A program made the position numbers and the translations under genes. The notes beneath the pieces are model-generated. The model was not told the origin of the DNA. It ran no database searches and saw only the letters and a list, made by a program, of their open reading frames with translations. Positions 39,005 through 49,491 of a stretch of 64,000 nt of DNA are shown piece by piece. The stretch comes from Sciurus carolinensis. Its lineage: Eukaryota > Chordata > Mammalia > Rodentia > Sciuridae. The DNA lies in the NCBI RefSeq assembly GCF_902686445.1, contig NC_062221.1, positions 37,092,575 to 37,156,574 of the forward strand. Direction: 5' to 3'. Numbering within the stretch: the first letter of the stretch is position 1; every line of letters begins with the position of its first letter.

Positions 39005-39404
39005 GTGCAGCCACTCTCGAAAGCAGTATGGAGATTCCTCAGAAAGCTTGGAATGGAACCACCATTTGACCCAGCTATCCCATTCCTTGGCCTATACCCA
39101 AAGGACTTAAAATCAGCATACTACAGAGATACAGCCACATCAATGTTCATTGCTGCTCAATTCACCATAGCCAGATTGTGGAACCAACCTAGATGCCCTT
39201 CAGTTGATGAATGGATAAAGAAACTGTGGCATATATATACAATGGAATATTACTCCCCAATGAAGAATGATAAAATTATGGCATTTGCAGGCAAATGGAT
39301 GAAATTGGAGAATATCATGCTAAGTGAGATAAGCCAATCTCAAAAAACTAAAGGAGGAATGATCTCGCTGATAAGCGGATGAGGACATATAATGGGGGGT
39401 GGGA

Positions 39405-39446
39405 GGGGTTAGCATTAGGGTTAGGGTTAGGTTTAGGGTTAGGGAT
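39405..39446 (+). repeat. Telomere-like TTAGGG tract inside L1 3' UTR
   Basis: About five imperfect TTAGGG units, with one GTTTAGGG variant, follow a G-rich stretch. L1 element 2 lacks it at the matching site (43240). It may be a feature of one L1 subfamily or a local expansion, and could form G-quadruplex structure. Confidence 0.7.
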
Positions 39447-39696
39447 AAGGAGTGTGGTAAGAATGAAGGAAGGAAGGACTGTATAGAGGGAAAAGAGGGG
39501 TGGGAGGGGTGGGGGGAAGGGAAAAAAATAATCAAACATCATAGCCCTATGTAAACGTATGATTACACAAATGGTATGCCTTGACTCCATGTACAAATAG
39601 AGAAACAACATGTATCCCATTTGTATACAATAATAATAAAAAAAAATTTAAAAAACCAAAAAAAAACCAAAAAACAAACAAACAAACAAAAAACAA

Positions 39697-42600
39697 ATCC
39701 TTCTCAATGCCAGAAATCAAGTAGACCACAAAACAATAATACTAGGCAATTTTAACACACCTCTTTCACCACTAGACAGATCTTCCAAACAAAAATTGAA
39801 TAAAGACACCATAGATCTCATTAATACAATCAATAATTTAGACTTAACAAACGTATATAGAATATACCATCCAACAAAGAGCAAATACACTTTCTTCTCA
39901 GCAGCACATGGATCCTTCTCTAAGTAGACCATATTTTATGGCAAATACAAGAAGATGGAGATACTACCTTGTACTCTATCAGATCAAAATGGATTGAAAT
40001 TAGAAATAAATGATGGAATAAAAAACAGAAAATACTCCAACACCTGGAGTTTAAATAATATGCTATTATATGATGAATGGATAACAGAAGACATCAGGAG
40101 GGAAATAAAAAATTCCTAGAAGTAAACGAGAACAAAGACACATCATATCAAAATCTCTGGGACACTATGAATGCAGTACTTAGAGGAAATTTTATTTCAT
40201 GGAGCACATTCAACAAAAGAAGAAAAAAAATTCAACAAATAAGCAACTTAACACTACAGCTTAAAGCCCTAGAAAAAGAAGAACAGATCAACACCAAAAG
40301 TAGTAGAAGACAGGAAATAGTTAAAATCAGAGCTGAAATCAATGAAATTGAAACAAAAGAAATAGTAGAAGAAATTAAAAAAATAAATAGTTGGTTCTTT
40401 GAAAAAATAAACAAAATTGATAAACCCTTAGCCACACTAACAAAGAGAAGGAAAGAGAAAACTCAAATTAGTAAAATTCGGAATGAAAAAGGAAATATCA
40501 CTACAGACACAAGTGAAATACAAAACATAATTAGAAACTATTTTGAAAATCTATACTGCAACAAATCAGAAAATCTCAAAGACATCAACAGGTTTCTAGA
40601 GACATATGAATTACCCAAACTGAAAGATGAGGACATACGCAAATTAAATAAATCAATTTCAAGTAATGAAATAGAAGAAGTCATCAAAAGCCTACCAACA
40701 AAGAAAAGTCCAGGACCAGATGGGTTCTCAGCCGAGTTCAACAAAATCTTCAAAGAAGAGCTCATTCCAATACTCCTCAAAGTAATCCATGAAATAGAAG
40801 AGGAGGGAACCCTCCCAAACTCATTCTATGAAGCCAATATCAACCTGATACCTAAACCAGACAGAGACACATCGAGGAAAGAAAATTTCAGACCAATATC
40901 CTTAATGAACATTGATGCAAAAATTCTCAACAAAATTTTAGCAAATCGCACACAAAAATATATTAAAAAGATAGTGCACCACGATCAAGGGGGTTTTATC
41001 CCAGAGATAGAAGGTTGGTTCAACATCCGGAAATCAATAAACATAATTCATCATATCAACAGACTTAAATTCAAGAATCACATGATTATTTTAATAGATG
41101 CAGAAAAAGCATTTGATAAAATACAGCATCCCTTCATGCTCAAAACACTAGAAAAAATAGGTATAGTGGGAACGTTCCTTAACATTATAAAGGCCATCTA
41201 CGCTAAGCCCATGGCCAATATCATTCTAAATGGTGAAAAACTGAAAGCATTCCCCCTAAAAACTGGAACAAGGCAGGGATGCCCTCTTTCACCACTTCTA
41301 TTTAACATTGTCCTTGACACTCCAGCCAGAGCAATTAACCAAAGAAATTAAAGGGATACGAATAGGAAAAGAAGAACTCAAACTATCCCTATTTGCTGAT
41401 GATATGATTATATACTTAGAGGAACAAGGAAATTCCACCAGAAAACTCTTAGAACTCATAAGTGAATTCAGTAAAGTAGTAGGATACAAGATTAATGCTC
41501 ATAAATCCAATGCATTTTTATACATAAGTGATGAATCTTCAGAAAGAGAAGTTAGGAAAACTACCCCATTCACAATAGCCTCGAAAAAAAGAAAATACTT
41601 GGGAATCAATCTCACAAAAGAGGTGAATGACCTCTACAATGAGAACTACAGAACACTAAAGGAAGAAATTAAAGAAAATCTTAGAAGATGGAAAGATCTT
41701 CCATGTTCTTGGATAGGCAGAATTAATATTGTCAAAATGGCCATACTACCAAAAGTGCTATACAGATTCAATGCAATTCCAATTAAAATTCCAATGATGT
41801 ATCTTAAAGAAATAGAGCAAGGTATTATGAAATTCATCTGGAAGAATAAAAAACCCAGAATAGCTAAAGCAATCCTTAGCAGGAAGAGTGAAGCAGGGGT
41901 ATCGCAATACCAGATCTTCAACTATACTACAGAGTAATAGTAACAAAAACAGTATGGCATTGGCACCAAAATAGACAGGTAGATCAATGGTACAGAATAG
42001 AGGACATGGACACAAACCCAAATAAATACAATTTTCTCATACTAGACAAAGGTGCCAAAAATATGCAATGGAGAAAAGATAGCCTCTTCAACAAATGGTG
42101 CTCAGAAAACTGGAAATCCATATGCAACAGAATGAAACTAAACCCCTATATCTTACCTTGCACAAAACTGAACTCACAATGGATCAAGGACCTCGGAATC
42201 AGACCAGATACCCTTCATCTTTTTTTTTTTTTTTTTTTTTTTTTTTGGTGCTGGGGATATAACCCAGGGCCTTGTGCTTACAAGGCAAGCACTCTACCGA
42301 CTGAGCTATCTCCCCAGCCCCGACCCTTCATCTTATCGAAGAAAAAGTAAGTCCAAATCTTCAACATGCCAGCTTAGGATCAGACTTCCTGAATGGAACT
42401 CCCATAGCTCAAGAAATAAAAGCAAGAATCAATAACTGGGATAGATTCAAACTAAAAATCTTTCTTTCAGCAAGGGAAACTATCACCAATGTGAAGAGAG
42501 AGCCTACAGAGTGGGAGAAAATCTTTGCCACTCATACTTCAGATAGAGCACTAATCTCCAGAATCTATAAAGAACTCAAAAACCTCTACACCAAGAATAC

Positions 42601-42853
42601 AAATAACCCAATCAACAAATGGGCTAAGGAAATGAACAGACACTTCACAGAAGAAGATCTACAAGCAATCAACAGACATATGAAAAAATGTTCAGCTTCT
42701 CTAGTAATAAGAGAAATGCAAATCAAAACTACCCTAAGATTCCATCTCACCCCAATTAGAATGGCGATTATCAAGAATACAAGCAACAATAGGTGTTGGC
42801 GAGGATGTAGGGAGAAAAGTACACTCATACCTTGCTGGTGGGTTTCAAATTAG
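39697..42853 (+). pseudogene. L1 ORF2 remnant, second element
   Basis: The longest piece is 40077-41351 (424 codons), covering the pre-RT region and the first half of the reverse transcriptase. A shift near 41340 moves the rest to 41308-41937, which holds F-A-D-D at 41392-41403. A SINE interrupts the frame at 42222-42322, and the Cys-rich C-terminal end is at 42491-42853. Confidence 0.85.
42222..42322 (-). mobile_element. ID SINE inserted in L1 element 2
   Basis: On the - strand it reads as a tRNA-Ala-like unit with box A and box B-like words and a long A tail (T run on +). It is flanked by ACCCTTCATCTT at 42210-42221 and 42323-42334. A clean, young insertion, later than the L1. Confidence 0.9.
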
Positions 42854-43754
42854 TGCAGTCACTCTGGAAAGCAGTTGGGGATTCCTGAGAAAGCTTGGAA
42901 TGGAACCACCATTTGACCCAGCTATCCCACTTCTTGGCCTATACCCAAAGGAATTAAAATCAGCATACTACAGAGATACAACCACATCAATGTTCATAGT
43001 TGCTCAATTCACAATAGGCTGATTGTGGATCCAACCTAGAAGCCCTTCAAGTGATAAATGGATAAAGAAACTGTGGTATATTTATACAATGGAATATTAC
43101 TCGGCCATAAAGAATAATAAAATTATGGCATTTTCAGGCAAATGGATGAAATTGGAGAATGTCATACTAAGTTAGATAAGCCAATCTCAAAAATCCAAAG
43201 GACGAATGATCTCGCTGATAAGCGGATGATGACACATAATGGGGGTGTAGGGGGCAAGAATGGAGGAAGGAGGGACTGTCTAGAGGGAAAAGAGGGGTGG
43301 GAGGTGTGGGGGGGAGGGAAAAAATAACAGAATGAATCAAACAACTTTACCCTATGTAAATGTACGATTACACAAATGGTATGCCTTCATTCCATGTACA
43401 AACAGAGAAACAACATGTATCCCATTTGTTTATAATAAAAATAACTTAAAAAAATAAAATAAAAAAATAAATGGAGTCATAGCCTTTTTAAGTCTGGCTT
43501 CGTTCTTTTAGCAGAATGCATTTGAGATTCACTGATATTTTGCTCATATCACTAGTTCTTTCTTTTTATTTTTTTGCTGTGCCATATTGTATGGATGTCC
43601 TACTGATTATCCCTGCATTCACCAATTGAAGAATTTCTACAATGCATCTATTTTTTCTCGTATTACTTGTTTTACTTTGTTTTGCATTGTTTGTACCAGG
43701 GATTGATCCCAGGGGTCCTTAAACACTGAGTCACATGCCAGACCTTTCTATTTA

Positions 43755-44165
43755 AAAAAAATTTTTTTTTTTTTTTGGTACTGAGATTGAACTCAGGGGC
43801 ACTTTACCACTGAGTCACATCCCCAGTCCTATTTTGTGTTTTATTTAGAGTCAGGATCTCACTCGGTTGCTTAGCACCTCACCATCCTGAGCTGCTGGGA
43901 TTATAAGCATGCGCCACCACGCTGGGCTCTATTTTTTAAGTTTTGAAACAAGGTGGAACTAAGTTGCTAAGGTTTCTCTGGAACTTGCCATCCTTCTGCC
44001 TCAGTCCTCCAAGTCTCTGGAATTTCAAACAGGCACCACCATGCCCAGCTTGACTGAGATATGTTTGAAACCCTAAAATATTTCTGGCTGGGGGCATAAC
44101 TGAGTGGCAGAGCATGTACTTAGCATGTGCAAGGCCCTGGGTTGTTGAACCCCCTGCACACAAAG
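43755..44165. mobile_element. SINE cluster in copy B intron 5
   Basis: 43755-43928 is a reverse B1-dID with a T run. 43930-44058 is a reverse B1-like element. 44080-44165 is a forward ID-like unit. The last two correspond to 21270-21465 in copy A. Confidence 0.65.
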
Positions 44166-44644
44166 AAAAGCAATCAGAATAAATGAGTGAACCATCAAAG
44201 AAAAGAATCAACATTTGGGGATAGGAGAAAAGAGAGGAAGAGAGACAAATCGAATGCCCCAAACTCCAATGAAATAAGGAGGAGAGGCAGCAGGATGTTG
44301 GCAGAAGATGGGGCAAGAAGATGTCACTTGATTTTGGTCCTGTGGAGTGTGTTTGTGTTTGAGACAGAGATTTGGAGCAGGAGCCCAGCTGTGGGGGGAG
44401 TGAGAAAAGCTGGTGTGGATACTTTACAGCTGTTGGATTCTATTTCTGTCTGATAGAGTTCCATGTGAGGAGAACAAGGTATTCACATTGACTGTTCAGT
44501 TTTTAAAAATTTATTCAGTAGCATTCCTTTAAGTATTTTTCTATACCTTATTTACAATCAACTTTTACTTTATAAACACTAATGAAAAATTCTCTAAATT
44601 CAAAAAGTCTTTAATTTTTGATATTACTGTGTCGCTCATTAATT

Positions 44645-44855
44645 TATTTGTTCTTGTACTAGGGATTGAACCCAGAGGTGCTTTATCACTTAAGCTACAT
44701 CTTCAATCCTTCTGATATTTTGTTTGGGAAAGGGTCTCACTGAGTTGCTGAGAGCCTGGCTAAGGTTCTGAGATGGCCATGAATTTGTAATCCTCCTTCC
44801 TCACACTGCCAAGTTACTGGGATTACAAGTCTGGGCCAATGTACCTGGCAGGATA
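44645..44855 (-). mobile_element. B1-dID SINE in copy B intron 5
   Basis: Counterpart of 21955-22150 with more substitutions, in keeping with the greater age of copy B. Confidence 0.75.
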
Positions 44856-46971
44856 CTAGTTTTTAAAGTTCTGGGAACACCATAAAGGAGGCAGAACCTC
44901 ACAGAGTTCAATGGTTTGTGTTGCCTGTTGGAAATAGTGAGATACTCTAGGGCTGTCTTGATAGGGAGTCCTCCTTCTTTCTAGTGGAGAATAGTGTTGA
45001 AGAGCAAAGTCTTTATGTGTGAGCCATGGGAGTGTTGGGGATAGACAAAGGTGTGACTGGGCCATGTCTCATTGTAAAAGATTTTTTGTTGCCCAAAGCT
45101 CTTGAACTTGGAGTGACACTCATCCTGTCTAGAGGGGTGAAGGGAAGTGAAGCTGTTATATTGAGTGAGGTGAGGCAGAGATAGTGAACTCATGGAGAGG
45201 AGATGCAAGTCAGTGTCCAGGAGAGGACTTGATCTTTGACCTTAACCTTTTCTGCTTTGTGTACTGAAGGCCTTCAGCCCAGATGTTCTAGGCCATTTGA
45301 TTTTTGATTAGGAAAATTTAATTTGACATCCCCATTGCAACTCTCCTCCCAGAATATAAAATTCAATTTAGTCAGAGTTTTAGGAAAGCATGAGGAGTGA
45401 GACAGTGAAGTGGGAGTGGGTGGTGACACTGTCTCCGGAGTAGTTGAGCAGCACAAGGAAGATCTTATAAGGTATCTGGAAGGACACTGTAGGAGGACAT
45501 GTGTGGCCAATGGAGACAGAGCAAGGATGCTTCAAAGGAAGGTCAAGGTGCTGAGGGAGCCCTGAGAAGGCAGGAGAGGTGGCTGCAGTGTCAGGACTCC
45601 TCTGGGGAGAGCTGCTCACACCTGGGTTGAGGGAGGTCCCTCTTCCACGAAGCCAGGGAAAGCAGGAGGCCCTGGGTCACTCTTGAGCTTCTCTTCCCGT
45701 GGAGTCTTATTACAGGCTTGGTTTGAGCTCTGGCTTTGGCTGACCAACTTAAGGAGGGTCACTGGAGGATGGCCTTGCCCAGTGCAGCTGGGCCTGACCT
45801 CCTCCTCCCTTCCCCAACTCTCCAGGGCCAATTCCTTCAGGGGGACAACCCCTATGACAAGGGTTGTGGCAGAAATTGTTGCATCACCACTGGACCCAAG
45901 TGAGTTGGTCAAGCAGAGGCTCAAGTGGTGGACCCTGGGGCTGGTGGGGTGGTTGAGGCTGGGTCTTCTTTCCAGGTCCCTTACCCCAGCTCCCAGGTCC
46001 TGACCCTCACTGTTCCTTTCCTTTGGGATTTTCTCCAGGGCACTCTGGGAACTTCTGGGAAATTCCCTCTTTTGCCTTTCTAGATCTTGCCCCAAGAAAT
46101 GGGATAGAGGGGAACTGTAGCCTGGAAGGGGCTCTTGGATGAGAGTCCTGGGCTCTGTGCTTTCCAAGCTGAGGGTGAAGGTGATCAGGGAGACCAGACC
46201 AAGGTGGGTGGCCATCCTTGCATTTGGCCTGTCACTCACCAGGTACATGTCATATGTTGTGTGGCTCCAGAGGGAGGAGAGAACAGAGTGGGAGCCAATG
46301 GAGGCCCTGAGCTCCCTGTGACACACCCCAACACTATCCCACGGACCTCCCTGCACCCAACTCTCAAACAAGAGTTTTCAACACAGGTGGACAAGGTACC
46401 CCAGGGAGTGGCGAGGCTTCAGTCATCTAGCAGGTGAGGACTAGTGGGTGTGCACAGGGAAGGGGTGTCATACGTTGGGTAAGCCCGTGACGTGAGGCTG
46501 GCCCTGAAGCTGCTGCACTTGGAGCTTAAGGAGTGGGATTATGGACTGAAGGCTGCAGGGTCCAGGTCACAGGGCTTCAGAGCACGACCAGGTGTTACTG
46601 GATAGAGAAAGAGAAAAGACTGCCTGGCTAAGTAGTTGCTTGGCCTCGGGCCAGTGCTTTACCTTTAAGCTCCTCAGTTTCCTCAGCTATTAATGAGGAC
46701 TGAGACTAGTCCACTAATTTATAATGTTTTGGATGAGTTTTTTTTTAATGGAAATTTTTACTTGAAGTCCCATATGAAACATATGGAGTGGAGCATTAGG
46801 CATGTAGTGGGACTGCTCACCCACAGTGCCCCCCTAGGACCCTTTTAGTGACTTGTGATTCCAGTCCTCTTTTCTGTTCTACCTCCAAGAACCCAGGGAC
46901 TTTACCATTTTCTTTGGGGTGGAATTGAAAACAGCCCCCATGTACTGACTCTGTGTTTATCTTCCCATCAG

Positions 46972-47062
46972 CCCAATGCTGCAGTGGAAGGCCCCCAGCA
47001 GAGGCTTGGCCTCCCATCCACCCTTCCCAGTAATGTGTGGACCTGCATGTGATGCCAGGATG
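46972..47062 (+). pseudogene. Truncated 3' UTR exon of copy B
   Basis: An acceptor ends at 46971 and the start matches the A and C 3' exon. Homology stops at about 47062, where sequence equivalent to 59.82 kb of unit C follows, so the poly(A) signal region is missing. Confidence 0.6.
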
Positions 47063-47074
47063 TGAGTTTCTGGA

Positions 47075-47380
47075 ATCACAGGAGTGCACCACCATGCCCA
47101 GCTACCCTCCATTTTTACATGTTGAATCATTCTTGCATTCCTGGGATAAATCCCAGTTGCAATGGGCCTCCCTTTTGTTTTTTGTTTTTTTTTGTTTGTT
47201 TGTTTGTTATGTTGTTGTTTTCTGTTTTTTTTGTTGTTGTTGTTGTTTTTTTTTTTTTTTTTTTTTTTTTTTTGAGACAGGGTCTTACCAATTTGCTGCC
47301 TTTTGCTTTGTACTTGTGATTCCCCTGCCTCAGCCTCCCAAACTGCTGGGATTACTGGTGTACACCACTGACCCCATCAC
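47075..47380 (-). mobile_element. B1-type SINE pieces with long T-rich stretch
   Basis: 47075-47105 is a short B1 end (CACAGGAGTGCACCACCATG). 47180-47275 is T-rich, followed by a reverse B1 (47276-47380). The same order is seen at 59820-60070 in unit C. Confidence 0.65.
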
Positions 47381-47689
47381 AAACAGCAATCTTTAAGAGA
47401 TGGGAAACAAATGTGCCATCCTTTCTAGGCTATGGTACAGGTTAGGGAATATAGCCAAATAGAGCCTAGCAACTTCCTTGAGTTAAGGAGGAGGAAATGA
47501 GAGTCGGGAAAGACCAGGTTTGTTAGTGATTGCAGGAAACCCACCATCCAAAATAATACCAAGTGTACGTCAAACTATTGTACAAAATAGAAAGGGAATT
47601 TACTTATTATTAGTTCTAGTTGTGTGTGCATGTGTTTATTCATTAGGATGGTATATGTGTAAGAGAGAGAGAGAGATTATTTGTAGTAC

Positions 47690-47885
47690 TGGGAATGGAA
47701 TAAAACCCAGGGCCTTATGCATGGTAGGAAAGCACTCTACCACTGAGCTATATCCCCAGTCCTTTTTATTTTGAGGCATGTCTCACTCAATTGACCAAGT
47801 TGGCTCCAACTTGTGATCCTCCTGTATCAGCCTCCCATGTAGCCTCCCAAGATATTACAGTAGTTCACTGCCATACTGGCTTAGA
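47690..47885 (-). mobile_element. B1-dID SINE, 3' flank of copy B
   Basis: Reverse ID half (CACTGAGCTATATCCCCAGT) and B1 body. Shared with 58625-58835. Confidence 0.75.
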
Positions 47886-48819
47886 GATTTCTATATGCAA
47901 GAGCTTACAAACTGCAAATAAATAGTGCTTCCTCTTTCTCAAGTGGACATTTAATGTTTTTTCTTTCCTAACCTTGGTGTCTGTAACTCTTAATAAATAT
48001 ATTAGATTTTTTATAAATGCCCTTCATGAGGTGTTGAGCTAGTTTCATTTTATCCTTGTTTTCTTTGAGTGTATATTTCTTTTTGGTCATAGAAAGATCT
48101 TAGATTTGTCAAATGGCTTTTCTGCATCAATGATTGTGTTTTTACTTTTGTATTAATGTGGTTTAAAACATAATTGTCATTATTCCAAATTTTAGTGTTT
48201 AAAAATTTTCACATGACTGACTAGTTCCAAGACACAAAGATACTGTGTTCAAGAAACTGTGGGGAAAAATCACTTTATAAACTAACTACATAGTATGTGA
48301 TAAGAAGGGGCATTATAATATAAAACCTTTCTACACATAGTAGTTAGCTGCAAGAAACCATTCTCAGCTTAGGAAAATGGTATTATAGATTTCAGTGTAA
48401 ACTACTAGCAAACATCCAACATTTTTGTGTGGCAATATCTTAGGTCTCTTTTCACACTCTTCCACACCAGCCTGAGTTATGAGGTCTGGAGGGCCTCTCT
48501 GTAATCACAGGTGTGATTACCAATTTTGTCAATTCTTGCAATCATCTGATGAGATTGTCTGAAATATATCTAGCATTCACTGCAGGACCATGTGCCCAGC
48601 GAGGTGAGGGCCTGCCTGATACTGGAATCAGTGTTAGCCTTCTCTCCAGTTCCCAGTTTGTGATAATGTAGTTTTCTACCTCCTTCACAAACCTGGAGTT
48701 CTGTCACAAGAGGAAGGGAGAAGTGCATTTAGCCTAAGCAATGAGCTGTTTGCATCATTTAGAATTGGGCTTGAAAGAGTGATAAGAATCACCAATTTCT
48801 CCCAATGCCAACTCCCCAA

Positions 48820-49285
48820 AGATTGTTGTCTTAGCTGCTTTCTCTTATTTGGTTCTCACAAAAGAACCAAGAATGGTTGCTTTTTTAAGAGATGATGTTT
48901 TACTAGTTCAGAGTTCATGATATGGCAGCCCCTGCAACTGACATTTGATAAGGGTCATCACAACACTGGGACTGGCATCATGGTGGGAGAACATGCAAGG
49001 GGTAGAGATTGCCTGACAAGAAACCTAGGGAGGAGCCAGTTTTCCTCTATTTAGAAAAACCCACTCTCACAGGAACTTCTTGAGGACCATGACAAGTACT
49101 TTACTCCCTTCCCGGGGCATCATCCCCAGGGACCCTATTAGCTCACACTAGGCCCCACTTCTTACAGGTTCTACCACCTCAACACTGCCACACTGAGGTT
49201 CATGCTTCCAGCCTAAGACCCTTTGGAGGACAAACCACATCCACATCGTCACACACTCCAACAGAGCCAACATGGACAGAGCAGG
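48820..49285 (+). repeat. Interspersed repeat directly upstream of copy C
   Basis: Counterpart of 16570-16985. It ends about 210 nt before the copy C start codon. Confidence 0.6.
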
Positions 49286-49380
49286 ATGTCCAGTGTGCAA
49301 CAGGTGTGTTTGTGGGGCTGGGGGAAGGGTGCTCTCAGAAGGCACTGGAAGCAGCCAGAATGCCGATGCCACCACCTCTG

Positions 49381-49388
49381 TGATGTCA
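49381..49388 (+). promoter_or_regulatory. CRE-like TGATGTCA upstream of copy C exon 1
   Basis: The octamer and flanks match copy A and lie 103 nt before the ATG. A role in germ-cell expression is conjecture. Confidence 0.35.
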
Positions 49389-49491
49389 CACTTGATACTT
49401 CTTTCCATCCCTACTGTTGTCATGACAATCTGGGTGGGAACCTAATACACATAACACTTGGCTCTCATTTCCCAAGAGAATCGGCATACCC

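Larger units (their letters stand above)
33978..39690 (+). mobile_element. L1 element 1, near full length, inactive
   Basis: The 5' end carries CAAGATGGC, a YY1-type site typical of L1 starts, followed by about 500 nt of 5' UTR. ORF1 and ORF2 remnants follow, then a G-rich 3' UTR with a telomere-like tract and an A-rich tail with CAAA repeats near 39630-39695. Confidence 0.85.
33978..43466 (+). mobile_element. L1 composite in copy B intron 5, flanked by a 15-bp target-site duplication
   Basis: ATAAATGGAGTCATA is present at 33963-33977 and 43467-43481. The matching unoccupied site is seen in copy C intron 5 (ATAAATGGAGTC, 52516-52527). Inside lie a near full-length L1 (33978-39690) and a second, 5'-truncated L1 (39697-43466), both on +, with no separate duplication found between them. 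Insertion is later than the B/C split. Confidence 0.85.
39697..43466 (+). mobile_element. L1 element 2, 5'-truncated, inactive
   Basis: Begins inside the endonuclease region of ORF2 at sequence matching 35929 of element 1, directly after the CAAA-rich tail of element 1. The junction shares the short word AAACAAATCC with the native L1 sequence, suggesting microhomology at the 5' end. It runs through the 3' UTR to an A-rich tail ending at the target-site duplication. Confidence 0.85.
31534..46430 (+). pseudogene. ZDHHC19: ZDHHC19-like copy B, degenerate pseudogene interrupted by L1 composite
   Basis: Exon-like blocks: exon 3 31534-31676, exon 4 32364-32533, exon 5 32969-33074, exon 6 45841-45899, exon 7 46243-46430. 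Exons 1 and 2 are absent; homology begins inside intron 2 near 31.15 kb. Lesions: a 3-nt gain in the exon-3 zinc region (H-F-C-P-F-C), loss of one His in the DHHC motif (reads D-H-C), a TAA stop at 32451-32453 in TM3, exon-4 donor GT changed to TT, exon-5 donor GT changed to AT, a 12-nt loss in exon 6, a premature TGA in exon 7, and a 9.5 kb L1 composite in intron 5. It is more diverged than A and C are from each other. Where it differs it is sometimes closer to human ZDHHC19: the active-site Cys codon TGC, D-F-D before it, and C-P-x-C in the zinc domain. Confidence 0.88.
31150..48665 (+). repeat. Segmental duplication unit B
   Basis: Apart from the L1 composite, this unit parallels A and C from intron 2 through 3' flank. 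Its 3' flank is rearranged: 47063-47525 matches 59.82-60.25 kb of unit C, and 47525-48660 matches 58.43-59.62 kb, the reverse of the order in C. It joins unit C near 48665. Confidence 0.7.

Noticed and set aside
39405..39446. Telomere or chromosome end
   Set aside because: Only a few imperfect units, inside an L1 3' UTR, with array sequence on both sides.
42222..42322. Possible tRNA-Ala gene on the - strand
   Set aside because: A long A tail and target-site duplication show it is an ID SINE.
45616..46371. 251-codon open frame on the - strand over copy B exons 6-7
   Set aside because: Antisense shadow of GC-rich ZDHHC19-like sequence. No domain; not open in A and C.
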